This document shows, in pieces, positions 22,791 through 31,462 of a DNA stretch of 64,000 bases. How positions within the stretch are numbered: the first letter of the stretch is position 1; every line of letters begins with the position of its first letter. The position numbers and the translations under genes are program-made. Source of the stretch: an uncultured Collinsella sp. (lineage in GTDB: Bacteria; Actinomycetota; Coriobacteriia; Coriobacteriales; Coriobacteriaceae); contig CABUQW010000005.1 of NCBI GenBank assembly GCA_902493895.1, positions 1 to 64,000 on the forward strand, given 5' to 3'. The notes beneath the pieces are model-generated. The model was not told where the DNA came from, did no database searches, and saw only the letters and a list, made by a program, of their open reading frames with translations.

Positions 22791-25472
22791 TTACTCCTTC
22801 TCGACCGCGCGCATGATCGCCTTGTAGATCTCCATCAGCGGGATGATCAGGAAGGCCAGGCCCAGCGCGGCAAGAACGCCCTTGAGCTCAAGCGTCACAG
22901 GACCAAAGAACATCTCGGCAAGCGTCGGCTGCACGGTCACGATCACCGTCAGCACCAGTGCCAGCGCGGCGGAAGCCCACAGCCACTTGTTCTGCTTCTT
23001 CATGGTGAACAGCGACGCACGACGGCTGCGCATATTGAAGCAGTGGAAAATCTCGACCATGTTGAGCGTGATGAACGCCATCATCACGCCTTCCTCGTCG
23101 GCATTGCCGGCGATCATATCGGCGATGTGGATGTAGCCCATGTCAAAGTACACGCCCACAAAGAAACTCGCCAGCACCAGCACGGTGATGATTAGGCCCT
23201 GGACCACGCAGTCCAGACCCATATGTCCGGCAAAGACGCCGTCCTTGGCGTTGCGCGGCTTGCGCTTCATGATGTCGCCCTCGGCATCCTCCATGCCCAG
23301 CGCGAGCGCGGGGAAACAGTCGGTGACCAGGTTCACCCACAGCAGCTGCACCGGCTGGAAGATGGTAAAGCCGATGAGCGTGGCGATAAACACCGAGAAG
23401 ACCTCGGCAAGGTTGGCCGAAAGCAGGAACTGGATGACCTTGCGGATGTTGTCGTAGATGCGACGGCCCTCTTCGCAGGCACCGATGATGGTGGCGAAGT
23501 TGTCGTCGGCAAGCACCATGTCGGCGACGTTCTTGGTGACATCGGTACCGGTGATGCCCATGCCCACGCCGATGTCGGCGCGCTTGATGGACGGGGCGTC
23601 GTTGACGCCGTCGCCCGTCATGGCCACGATCTGGTCGCGCGACTTCCAAGCCTCGACGATGCGGGTCTTGTGCTCGGGCTGGACGCGGGCGTACACGCCG
23701 TAGTCCTCGATGTGCGCGTCGAGCTCCTCTTCGCTCATGCGATCGAGGTCGGCACCGGTGATGGCCTGGCTGCGATCGGTGACGATGCCCAGCTGCTTGG
23801 CAATGGCCACGGCGGTGTCGATATGGTCGCCCGTAATCATGACGGTGCGGATACCGGCGTCGTGCGCCTCGCGGATGGCGTCGGCGACCTCGGGGCGGAC
23901 CGGGTCAATCATGCCGGACAGGCCACAGAAGACCAGGTCATGCTCGAGCGCGGCGGGGCTGCAGTCGCTCGGGACCTCGGTGTAGGTGCGGCTTGCCAGC
24001 GCCAGCACGCGCAGGGCCTCGTCGGCCATGGCCTTGTTGGCGGTCACGAGCTCGGCACGACGTTCCTCGGTCAGGGGGACGACCTTGTCGCCGTCGTAGA
24101 TATGGGTGCACAGGCCGATCACCACGTCGGGCGCGCCCTTGGTGTACTGCTCGTACTCGCCGTCCAGGGTCTCGACGACCACGGACATCATCTTGCGGCC
24201 CGAGTCAAACGGGGCCTCGCCCACGCGCGGATGCTCGGCAGTCAGGCCAGTGAGGCCCGCCTTGCCGGCATCGTTGACGAGCGCACACTCGGTCGGCTCA
24301 CCCACGGCCTCGCCCAGCTCCTCGTCCCACTGGGCGTCGGAGCACAGAGCCATGCCGGCCAGGAACTTCTCCTTAGGCGCGGCGAGCTCGTGCTTGACGA
24401 CGGTCATCTTGTTCTGGGTGAGGGTACCGGTCTTGTCGGAGCAGATGGTCTGTGTGCAGCCAAGGGTCTCGACGGCGGAAAGCTTACGGATAATCGCTTG
24501 GCGCTTGGCCATTTTGGTCACGCCGAGCGAAAGCACGATAGTCACGACGGCAACCAGGCCCTCGGGGATGGCGGCGACGGCAAGCGAGACAGCGACCATA
24601 AAGGTGTCGAGCAGCGCGGTCGGATCGGTGAGAACGTTGCCCACGCCGTGGCGGATGATGTCGACGCCAAAGATGACGACGCAGATGACGATAACCATGA
24701 TGGTGAGGATGCGGCTGAGCTCGGCAAGCTTCACCTGCAGCGGCGTGAGCTCTTCCTTGGCCTCGGCCAGGGCGCCGGCGATCTTACCCATCTCGGTGTT
24801 CATGCCGGTGCCGACCACGACGGCGCGGCCGCGGCCGTATACCACGGTGGAACCCATGTAGCACATGTTCTTGCGGTCGCCGAGCGGCACGTCGTCGGTG
24901 CCGGCGGCGAGCTCGATCACGTTGGCATGCTTCTCGACGGGCACGGACTCGCCGGTAAGGGCGGCCTCCTCGATCTTCATCGTGGCGCTCTCGAGCACGC
25001 GGCAGTCGGCCGGGACGGAGTCGCCCGCCTCGAGCATGATCACGTCACCGGGCACGAGCTCGGCGCTCGGCAGGTGCACGAGCTTGCCGTCGCGCAGCAC
25101 CTTGGACTGCGCCGCGCTCATCTCCTGCAGGGCCTCGAGAGCCTCCTCGCTTTTAGCCTCCTGGACCACGCCCAGCACCGAGTTGACGATAACGACGAAC
25201 ATGATGATGGCGACATCGGCAAAGTCCGCCTCGCCCTTGACCATACCCGTGAGCGCGCTGATGACGGCGGCAACGATCAACATGATGACCATGGGGTCGG
25301 CCATCTGCTCAAAGAAACGCTTCCACAGCGGTGTCTTCTCGGCTTCCTCGAGCTTGTTAGGGCCTGTCTTGGCGAGGCGCGACGACGCCTCGTCGTTGCT
25401 CAGGCCGAGGTTCTCATCGACGCCCTGGTCGCTGAGCACCTCCGCCGCGGCGGACAGGTATTCCTTTTGCAT
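22791..25472 (-). CDS. P-type Ca2+-transporting ATPase
   Basis: An 893-residue P2-type ATPase, predicted to export Ca2+. It has an N-terminal cation-ATPase domain (GLSNDEASSRLAKTGPNKLEE), TGES in the actuator domain, the phosphorylation site DKTGTLTQNK, the M4 motif IPEGLVAVVTIVLSL, KGAPDVVIGLC in the nucleotide domain, GDGVNDAPSIKRADIGVGMG and the M6 NLVTD (WVNLVTDCFPALALGMED) typical of SERCA/PMR1-type Ca pumps. About ten membrane helices are visible. The start ATG follows GGAGGGG, which lies in a long hairpin (25483-25536). No partner gene in the operon. Confidence 0.93.
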   Translation of the reverse strand: MQKEYLSAAAEVLSDQGVDENLGLSNDEASSRLAKTGPNKLEEAEKTPLWKRFFEQMADPMVIMLIVAAVISALTGMVKGEADFADVAIIMFVVIVNSVLGVVQEAKSEEALEALQEMSAAQSKVLRDGKLVHLPSAELVPGDVIMLEAGDSVPADCRVLESATMKIEEAALTGESVPVEKHANVIELAAGTDDVPLGDRKNMCYMGSTVVYGRGRAVVVGTGMNTEMGKIAGALAEAKEELTPLQVKLAELSRILTIMVIVICVVIFGVDIIRHGVGNVLTDPTALLDTFMVAVSLAVAAIPEGLVAVVTIVLSLGVTKMAKRQAIIRKLSAVETLGCTQTICSDKTGTLTQNKMTVVKHELAAPKEKFLAGMALCSDAQWDEELGEAVGEPTECALVNDAGKAGLTGLTAEHPRVGEAPFDSGRKMMSVVVETLDGEYEQYTKGAPDVVIGLCTHIYDGDKVVPLTEERRAELVTANKAMADEALRVLALASRTYTEVPSDCSPAALEHDLVFCGLSGMIDPVRPEVADAIREAHDAGIRTVMITGDHIDTAVAIAKQLGIVTDRSQAITGADLDRMSEEELDAHIEDYGVYARVQPEHKTRIVEAWKSRDQIVAMTGDGVNDAPSIKRADIGVGMGITGTDVTKNVADMVLADDNFATIIGACEEGRRIYDNIRKVIQFLLSANLAEVFSVFIATLIGFTIFQPVQLLWVNLVTDCFPALALGMEDAEGDIMKRKPRNAKDGVFAGHMGLDCVVQGLIITVLVLASFFVGVYFDMGYIHIADMIAGNADEEGVMMAFITLNMVEIFHCFNMRSRRASLFTMKKQNKWLWASAALALVLTVIVTVQPTLAEMFFGPVTLELKGVLAALGLAFLIIPLMEIYKAIMRAVEKE

Positions 25473-25482
25473 ATAGAGTCCC

Positions 25483-25536
25483 CTCCTGGGATTCGGGCCA
25501 CTCAGCAGATTGATGCCCGATCATAATTCCCAGGAG
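25483..25536 (-). promoter_or_regulatory. Leader hairpin that covers the ribosome site of the Ca2+ ATPase
   Basis: On the minus strand CTCCTGGGA (25528-25536 complement) pairs with TCCCAGGAG (25483-25491 complement), with an inner GCCCGA/TCGGGC pair at 25493-25498 and 25515-25520. The second arm includes the Shine-Dalgarno GGAGGGG. A second hairpin (CTGCCG...CGGCAG around 25557-25580) lies just upstream. Confidence 0.55.
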
Positions 25537-25844
25537 AAGGGCAAGGGCTCATCAAGGCTGCCGTGCTGAGCGGCAGTTGATAGTGGAGCTATGGTACCCC
25601 AAAGCAGCGCGTCTAGCCAAAACATTCCAATTGGAAACACGGCTCGGGTGCAACGATGCAGACCGTATGATGTTCAATATTGATAAAACGTTTTTTCTTC
25701 GGCGCATCATCAAACTGAAATATCGCCCAGATAGCAGCGGTTAGAACGGTTGGTAAAGTTTTTGCATATACCGTTTTTTCGCAAAAAATGAACTTCTAAT
25801 TCGGCATACGGTCGATTTTTTGGGGTATTCGGTCGCCATTTCGT

Positions 25845-25850
25845 TATAAT
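25845..25850 (+). promoter_or_regulatory. Likely -10 box of pyk
   Basis: A perfect TATAAT lies 63 bp before the pyk start; the -35 region is weak (GGGGTA at 17 bp). The rest of the 441-bp gap (25560-25840) is AT-rich with a 9-bp inverted pair GACCGTATG/CATACGGTC but shows no gene. Confidence 0.5.
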
Positions 25851-25913
25851 CATCTCAGTTTTATTTCTTATGGTTTATCTATCAGCGCAAGACGATGTCA
25901 GATGGAGGTCTGA

Positions 25914-27374
25914 ATGTACAAGCGCACCAAGATTGTATGCACCATGGGTCCCGCCTGCGATAGCGACGAGACCATCCGCGAGATGATCAAGGCGGGCATG
26001 AACGTCGCCCGTTTTAACTTCTCGCACGGATCCTACGACGAGCACCACGGTCGCATCGAGCGCGTCCGTCGTATTTCCAAGGAGCTCGGTCTGCCCGTCG
26101 GCATCCTGCTCGACACCAAGGGCCCCGAGGTCCGCACCGGCCTTCTGGTCGACGGCAAGAAGGTTGCCGTCAAGACCGGCGATAAGATCGTCGTCACCGC
26201 TCAGCCCACGTCCGAGGATTTCCACGGCACCTCTGAGCACATCTCCCTCGACTACCTGGCTCTGCCCTCCGAGGTCGAGAAGGGCTCCCTCATCCTGATC
26301 GATGACGGCCTGGTCGCCCTCGAGGTCGAGTCCGTCGACGGCCAGGACATGACCTGCGTCGTCAAGAACGACGGCCTGATCGGCGAGCGCAAGGGCGTCA
26401 ACATGCCCAACGTCAATATCTCGCTGCCCGCCATCACCGAGCGCGATCGTCAGGACATCCTCTTTGGCCTGACCGAGAACATCGACTACATTGCCGCTTC
26501 CTTCATCCGTGACGGCGAGTCCGTCCGCGGCATCCGCGAGCTTTGCCGCGAGAACGGTGGCGAGCACGTGACGATCTTCCCGAAGATCGAGTGCGCCCTG
26601 GGCGTTGAGAACTTCGACGAGATCCTCGAGGCTTCCGACGGCATCATGGTCGCCCGTGGCGACCTGGGCATCGAGATCAAGCCCGAGCTCGTTCCGCACA
26701 TCCAGAAGGAGATCATCGCCAAGTGCAACGCGGCCTACAAGCCCGTTATCACCGCTACGCAGATGCTCGACTCCATGCAGCAGAACCCGCGCCCGACGCG
26801 CGCCGAGGTTGCCGACGTTGCTAACGCCATTTACGACGGCACCGACGCCGTCATGCTGTCCGGCGAGTCCGCTGCCGGTAAGTACCCGGTTGAAGCCGTC
26901 AAGATGCAGGCCAGCATTGCTCTCGAGACCGAGAAGTACCTCCCGGCTCACGCTCCGCTCGAGGTTCCGGCCGATGCTCACGGCACCCGCGTCGTCAACA
27001 ACGTTGTGGGTATGTCCGCTGTGAACATGGCTACCACCGTTGGCGCCAAGTGCATCACCGTGCCGACGACCACCGGTCGTACCGCTCGCCTGATCTCGCA
27101 CTTCCGTCCCAACATGCCGATCTGCGCATTCTCCCGCCACGAGTGGGCCGTCCAGCAGATGATCATGTACTGGGGCGTTATCCCGCACCAGGCCGAGATT
27201 ACCCAGGGCACCGTCAACGGCACGATCGTCAAGGCGATCGAGACCGCCAAGGAGCTCGGCTACGTCGAGGCCGGCGACCTGACCGTCGCTACCGCCGGCG
27301 ATCCCCGCATGAGCGTCCAGCTCGAGGACAAGGTCTCCTCGACCAACGTCGCTTACGTCGCTCAGGTGCGCTAA
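25914..27374 (+). CDS. pyk: Pyruvate kinase
   Basis: It catalyses the last step of glycolysis, phosphoenolpyruvate + ADP to pyruvate + ATP. Motifs: RTKIVCTMGPACDS and MNVARFNFSHG at the start, LDTKGPEVRTG (A domain), the B-domain from about residue 70 to 170, FPKIECALGVENFDEI with the catalytic Lys, GIMVARGDLGIEI, ITATQMLDSM and EVADVANAIYDGTDAVMLSGESAAGKYPVEAV. The C domain ends at residue 486 and there is no PEP-utilising extension. A TGGAGGTCTGA site precedes the ATG. A strong terminator follows. Codon use is highly biased (many GTC/ATC/CTG), as for a highly expressed gene. Confidence 0.98.
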   Translation: MYKRTKIVCTMGPACDSDETIREMIKAGMNVARFNFSHGSYDEHHGRIERVRRISKELGLPVGILLDTKGPEVRTGLLVDGKKVAVKTGDKIVVTAQPTSEDFHGTSEHISLDYLALPSEVEKGSLILIDDGLVALEVESVDGQDMTCVVKNDGLIGERKGVNMPNVNISLPAITERDRQDILFGLTENIDYIAASFIRDGESVRGIRELCRENGGEHVTIFPKIECALGVENFDEILEASDGIMVARGDLGIEIKPELVPHIQKEIIAKCNAAYKPVITATQMLDSMQQNPRPTRAEVADVANAIYDGTDAVMLSGESAAGKYPVEAVKMQASIALETEKYLPAHAPLEVPADAHGTRVVNNVVGMSAVNMATTVGAKCITVPTTTGRTARLISHFRPNMPICAFSRHEWAVQQMIMYWGVIPHQAEITQGTVNGTIVKAIETAKELGYVEAGDLTVATAGDPRMSVQLEDKVSSTNVAYVAQVR

Positions 27375-27407
27375 ATCGCACTTGCAAGCAGATTTGCATT
27401 GCAAAGG

Positions 27408-27432
27408 GCCCGGAAGGCATTGCCTTCCGGGC
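27408..27432 (+). terminator. Terminator after pyk
   Basis: A 12-bp perfect stem (27408-27419 with 27421-27432) is followed by six T residues, 34 bp past the stop. Confidence 0.95.
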
Positions 27433-27574
27433 TTTTTTAAGACCTTCTTCATATGCCGCCTCATCGATTTGCGTTCAGTCGCAAGCCTCTCCGATGCCGA
27501 GCGCACCACCGAAGACGCCTGCGACGGGAGCTGTTGGTCAATTGGGATGAACTGTTCACCGTTAAGCCGGCCGG

Positions 27575-28423
27575 CTAGCAGCTAGCAATCAGGGGGACTG
27601 CGGGAACGCCAGAAGCAGCAACGCGAGTCGCAAATCCCGCCTCGGTCAGCTCGATGACCTCGGTAAACGTTGCGTCGAAAAACTCCTCGGTTAGCAGGCG
27701 GTATGGCGGATGGTCGGGCTCACCGGGGTTTTCGCGTACAATCTCGTGCATGACGCCGATGGTCTTGAGCACATATTCTTTATGGATGGGATACTGCCCA
27801 AAACGCGTCGCAGCGGTATACAGGCGATCGGTCGCACGCGGGATGGAAACAATGCCCAGCGTCTTGCCAAACCAGTCAAAGTCGCCTTGCTTTTTAATGC
27901 GGAACTCCTCGCACGGCTTGCCGCCGTGCGCCTCCAGGTACTGATTCACGCGCGTATTCCATACGGTATCGGCCACCAGATGCGACCAGACACCAAGTGT
28001 CAAATCGAGCAACGACTGTGCCACATCTTCGGACGCAAGCGAGAACTCACAGGCGCCGGGACCGGCAACCGGCTCGGCATCCTTGTAGCGCTGGGGATAG
28101 TGCACGCGGTTCAGCCGCTCGCGTTCCTCGATAATCGAGGTCGCCGCGGCCGGCGCACCGATGGGCGAACTTTTAAGCAACGGTGCCACATAGGTATCCC
28201 AGAACTCATGCTCACGAGGCTTAGGGATGGGCTCAGGCTTGGCAAAGTGCGTAATGCGGTACGGAATGGGATCGGCGATGCCAGGGACCATATAGCCCAC
28301 GAAGATATCCGGAACCACGCAGCCAAACAAAAAGGCATTGCGGTCGCGCACGCTATTGGCAAGCGCACCGGTGCGCTCCAGCAAACGCTCCGTCTGAGCG
28401 ATATGAATGTTCCAGCTTGGCAT
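27575..28423 (-). CDS. Zinc-dependent phospholipase C-like protein
   Basis: It resembles bacterial proteins with the zinc-dependent phospholipase C / P1-nuclease-like fold, whose exact substrates are mostly unknown. Visible features: MPSWNIHIAQTERLLE at the start, FLFGCVVPDIFVGY (DxF metal-type segment), ITHFAKP, LTLGVWSHLVADTVWNTRVNQ (His-Asp pair in a helix) and SIPRATDRLY. No signal peptide is evident, so a cytoplasmic location is likely. I start it at the ATG 28421-28423, which has GGGGGTGG upstream, 12 nt downstream of the longest frame. It is isolated between pyk and the metal transporter. Confidence 0.75.
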   Translation of the reverse strand: MPSWNIHIAQTERLLERTGALANSVRDRNAFLFGCVVPDIFVGYMVPGIADPIPYRITHFAKPEPIPKPREHEFWDTYVAPLLKSSPIGAPAAATSIIEERERLNRVHYPQRYKDAEPVAGPGACEFSLASEDVAQSLLDLTLGVWSHLVADTVWNTRVNQYLEAHGGKPCEEFRIKKQGDFDWFGKTLGIVSIPRATDRLYTAATRFGQYPIHKEYVLKTIGVMHEIVRENPGEPDHPPYRLLTEEFFDATFTEVIELTEAGFATRVAASGVPAVPLIASC

Positions 28424-28502
28424 AGCCACCCCCATAAAAACCTGGATAACTATACCATCACGGCAAAGCCGCGCGGGCGGCTACGCACGCTCTACGCAGC
28501 AA

Positions 28503-29297
28503 CTAGTCCGTAGCACCGCTTTCGGTTCCATACGACGGCGAAGGTGCCTCGACCACATGGTGATATCGATCGATATAGATTGCACGGGCACCCAGGCGTC
28601 GCACCAAATCCTGGTGATGCGTGCTCATCAAGACCGTCTTACCCGCCGCGACGTAGGCCAGCAAGAAGTTGACCACGATGTCGCATGAATCCTCGTCGAG
28701 TCCATTGGTAGGCTCGTCGAGGACCAAGATATCCGGGTTCATCGACACCACCGCAGCCAGCGCAACGCGTTTCTTTTGCCCGCCCGAGAGCTGATAGGGA
28801 GAGGCATCGGCAAGGTCGACAACCTGAAACAGCCCCATGGCATCGCGCACGCGGCGCTCGAGCTCGTCTGCCGGCAGCCCCATCTGCGCGGGACCAAAAG
28901 CAACTTCCTCGCCCACCGTAGCGCAGAACAGCTGAGCATCGGCATTCTGGAACACAAAACCTACGCGCTGATGAAAACGCTGAGCGGCCGCGGAATCCTT
29001 TAGAAACGCCGCATCGATCACGTGCCCGTCAAACAGGTATGCCCCTGCGTCCGCGAGCTCAAGGCCGTTAATAAGGCGCATGATCGTCGTCTTGCCACAA
29101 CCGTTGGGACCGAGCAGGGCAACGAGTTCACCACGATCGACCTGCAGCGAAACGCCATCGACCACCGTATGACCCGCATAGGAGAACACTACGTCGCGAA
29201 ACTCGATGAGCGGCGTGGCCTCGGCGCCGGTAACACCGCTCGCGCCCATCGCACCATTTGTATCGTTTGCCAAAACGTCGCCCTTCCCTATCCACAT
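28503..29297 (-). CDS. cbiO: Energy-coupling ABC ATPase of a Ni/Co ECF transporter
   Basis: It is the nucleotide-binding subunit that powers the CbiMQ importer. Motifs: Walker A GPNGCGKTTIMRL, Q-loop VFQNADAQLF, signature LSGGQKKRVALA, Walker B ILVLDEPTNGLDE, D-loop and switch MSTHHQDL. The N-terminal 20-25 residues are not part of the ABC domain. The ATG at 29297 lacks a good ribosome site; a TTG at 29273 with GGGAAGGGCG upstream is an alternative start. It lies 20 bp after cbiQ, and no T-rich terminator is visible after it. Confidence 0.92.
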   Translation of the reverse strand: MWIGKGDVLANDTNGAMGASGVTGAEATPLIEFRDVVFSYAGHTVVDGVSLQVDRGELVALLGPNGCGKTTIMRLINGLELADAGAYLFDGHVIDAAFLKDSAAAQRFHQRVGFVFQNADAQLFCATVGEEVAFGPAQMGLPADELERRVRDAMGLFQVVDLADASPYQLSGGQKKRVALAAVVSMNPDILVLDEPTNGLDEDSCDIVVNFLLAYVAAGKTVLMSTHHQDLVRRLGARAIYIDRYHHVVEAPSPSYGTESGATD

Positions 29298-29317
29298 CGA
29301 CGGCTCGACCGCCCGCG

Positions 29318-30160
29318 CTACAGCACTGCGCACAACACGGCGAGCAGAACCACAACGGCTGCGTAAACGGCATCGCGCCAGCCAAACCCGGCGCGCGCGG
29401 GCGCCGGATACGCACCGGCAAAGCCGCGGCAAAGCATAGCCTCGTCCATCGCGCGGCTGCATTCCATCGCCTTGATAAAGGTCATGCCCATGATACCCGC
29501 GATCGAATCGGTACGCGAAAATCCCTCAGGCGCACGGCCAACGCTGCGCAGCATGACCGATTCGCACAGATTGTGCGCCGTGCGACCCAGCACCTCGATG
29601 TGCTTGAGCGCCATATCAAACGTAAAGATGACCTCGTCGGGCAGATGTAGCGTCTTGAGCGCCGCCGACATGCGGCTCCAGGTGAGTGTCCACGAAACGC
29701 CCAGCACGAGCGACACGTTAATGAACGTCTTGAGCGCAATTTTGAGCATGGCGCCCGTAGCGGAAGCGCCCAGCAGCAGGGCAGGCAGCGCCAGAACCAC
29801 TGCGAGCCCCGTGGCGCCGAGCGCCGGTACAATGGTCGCACGCAGCCCGCGTGCGGGGCGCACCGCGACCAGCACCAGCGCGATAGCCGCCATCAACATG
29901 AGGTACAGCGGGCTCTGCGTCAGACACACGCATAGAACGCAGACGAACATCCCCACCAGGCGCACCGGAGCCGAAACGCAAGAAAGGGCGCGGTCGACCA
30001 TCGACCCGCCCTCGTGCGCGCCCCCACCCAGGCGAACCCGCTCAAGCAGGCTCGCCAGATGCAGGACGTTCTTTTGCATCACACGATGCCGAGCCCCCAC
30101 GGGCTCGTAACGCTGCTCGACCGCAAGCCAGCTAGGCAGCTCGGCTATTGCCATGAGCAC
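29318..30160 (-). CDS. cbiQ: ECF transporter transmembrane protein CbiQ
   Basis: It is the coupling membrane subunit (T component). Hydrophobic segments are at about residues 66-100, 108-140, 145-165 and the C terminus. The conserved ECF-T signatures are present: MALKHIEVLGRTAHNL, then MLRSVGRAPEGF and MECSRAMDEAMLCRGF. The start GTG at 30160 (AAGGA 5 nt upstream) overlaps the end of cbiM by 29 nt; an ATG two codons later is an alternative. Confidence 0.9.
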   Translation of the reverse strand: MLMAIAELPSWLAVEQRYEPVGARHRVMQKNVLHLASLLERVRLGGGAHEGGSMVDRALSCVSAPVRLVGMFVCVLCVCLTQSPLYLMLMAAIALVLVAVRPARGLRATIVPALGATGLAVVLALPALLLGASATGAMLKIALKTFINVSLVLGVSWTLTWSRMSAALKTLHLPDEVIFTFDMALKHIEVLGRTAHNLCESVMLRSVGRAPEGFSRTDSIAGIMGMTFIKAMECSRAMDEAMLCRGFAGAYPAPARAGFGWRDAVYAAVVVLLAVLCAVL

Positions 30161-31217
30161 CGCTTTCCTTAACCGTCAGCGAGATCAGACGGAATGCGAT
30201 GGTGAGCACCGCCACGCCAATCACGCCGGACAGGATATACATGGCAGCCTGACCGGCAAAGCCAAGACCCTGCTCCTCGGAATAGGCCTGCAGGTAATCA
30301 CCCGTAGGCAGAGCGTCGGCAAAGGTCGGGGTATCAAGGCCGACCGAAGCTTGCAGGCTGTCGTCACCAACCTCCTGAACGGCGGTCGCGGCGCCCTCGG
30401 CGTCCCACTCGCCCCATGCGTCACCTGTGGCAAGCAAGCCGAGCGGCGTAGCCACGACAAGCACGGCAACCAAGATGAGCGTGGGGACCAGCGAGGTCTT
30501 CTTGGCAGCAGCGCCCTCGGCAGTAAGCTGGCCATCGACGGCCTCGGGCCCGACGATAACGCTCGGCGCCGTCTTCTTGATAAAGCCGTAGATCGCGGCA
30601 GTCGCCACGCCCTCGACCACGCCGGCAACCAGCATATGCGGGATCAACATGGCCGGAATAGCCACGGACAGCGGGAAGGGGCAGTACAGCGGAGCGCCCG
30701 AAGCGTTGGTGAAGAGCATCGGCTGAATACCGAACTCGATTGCCGCGCAAAGGGCCGCCAGGCACAGGCCGACCCAGCCGCTTACGATGGCCGAAACCGA
30801 GGTGCCCCAGCTCTTGTCGTGCAAACGGCTGTTGAGCGCACGGAACACGATAGCAGCGGCAAACGGCAACACGAAGGCCATGTTAAAGCAGTTGGCGCCA
30901 AAGGACAGGATGCCGCCGTCGCCAAACAGCAGCGCCTGCAGTGCCAGCGCGACCGAAACCGCAATGGCCGCGGCCTCGGGACCCAGCAGCAGCGCGATGA
31001 GCGCGCCGCCGACGGCGTGACCCGTGGTGCCGCCGGGCAACGGCACGTTGAACATCATGAGCAAGAAGGAGAACGCGGCGCAGATGCCCAGGAAAGCCAT
31101 GTGCTCGCGATCGAGCGTGGCGCGCACTTTCTTGATGCAGTGAACCCAAACGGGCACCATCGCCACTGCCATGACGGCATCGGTCTGCGGGGACAGATAA
31201 TTATCTGGAATGTGCAT
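30132..31217 (-). CDS. cbiM: Ni/Co ECF transporter substrate component CbiM with fused PDGLE domain
   Basis: The N terminus MHIPDNYLS is the CbiM/NikM metal-entry motif (Met1-His2). Membrane helices alternate with PLPGGTTGHAVGGALIALLLGPEAAAIAVSVALALQALLFGDGGI, which is the family core. The last ~110 residues (LVPTLILVAVLVVATPLGLLATGDAWGEWD...; final helix ILSGVIGVAVLTIAF) match the PDGLE/CbiN-like domain, so M and N functions are fused. A NikR-type operator overlaps the promoter, which argues for nickel, although cobalt cannot be excluded. Its end overlaps cbiQ by 29 nt. Length 361 aa. Confidence 0.93.
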   Translation of the reverse strand: MHIPDNYLSPQTDAVMAVAMVPVWVHCIKKVRATLDREHMAFLGICAAFSFLLMMFNVPLPGGTTGHAVGGALIALLLGPEAAAIAVSVALALQALLFGDGGILSFGANCFNMAFVLPFAAAIVFRALNSRLHDKSWGTSVSAIVSGWVGLCLAALCAAIEFGIQPMLFTNASGAPLYCPFPLSVAIPAMLIPHMLVAGVVEGVATAAIYGFIKKTAPSVIVGPEAVDGQLTAEGAAAKKTSLVPTLILVAVLVVATPLGLLATGDAWGEWDAEGAATAVQEVGDDSLQASVGLDTPTFADALPTGDYLQAYSEEQGLGFAGQAAMYILSGVIGVAVLTIAFRLISLTVKESGAHGNSRAA

Positions 31218-31274
31218 GCACGCCTCCCGGTTATCGGCGCACGGAATTGCAACGCCGTTTGAATCACCTTTCCA

Positions 31275-31302
31275 GTGTTACGTAATGTCAGATTCGTAAC
31301 AC
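31275..31302 (-). promoter_or_regulatory. NikR-type operator upstream of cbiM
   Basis: A perfect 7-bp inverted repeat GTGTTAC-N14-GTAACAC (31275-31281 and 31296-31302); the flanking bases extend it to GTGTTACG/CGTAACAC. It lies just downstream of the -10 box, where a bound repressor would block transcription. The form agrees with the NikR motif reported for Desulfovibrio-type regulons (recalled, not checked). No nikR gene is in the window. Confidence 0.75.
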
Positions 31303-31312
31303 GACGCGGGCT

Positions 31313-31341
31313 ATCATAGCAAAACGGCGCACTGCCGACAA
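31313..31341 (-). promoter_or_regulatory. Promoter of cbiMQO
   Basis: On the minus strand TTGTCG (31336-31341), 17 bp, TATGAT (31313-31318). It overlaps the pheT terminator hairpin upstream and touches the NikR-type operator downstream. Confidence 0.65.
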
Positions 31342-31355
31342 AGCAGCACGCCGTT
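31323..31355 (-). terminator. Terminator after pheT
   Basis: AACGGCG (31323-31329 complement arm) pairs with CGCCGTT (31349-31355), with further pairing inside (GCTGC/GGCAG). TTTTGC follows on the minus strand. It sits ~110 bp past pheT. Confidence 0.6.
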
Positions 31356-31462
31356 ATGTAATGCGCGTGTCATATATGCAGGCTCAACGGTGCCTTATAC
31401 CGAAAACAGCAGTCACGTAAGACTCGGCGGCAGCCGACGCTGGCCTATATCCGGCGCAGGAC

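Noticed and set aside
21616..22827. 403-codon plus-strand frame over rsgA and the terminator region
   Set aside because: Serine/arginine-rich shadow of rsgA; it crosses two terminator hairpins and has no ribosome site.
23223..25526. 767-codon plus-strand frame opposite the Ca2+ ATPase
   Set aside because: It is a high-GC shadow; the minus-strand frame has all P-type ATPase motifs, and the plus frame is rich in His/Asp/Gly runs typical of reversed codons.
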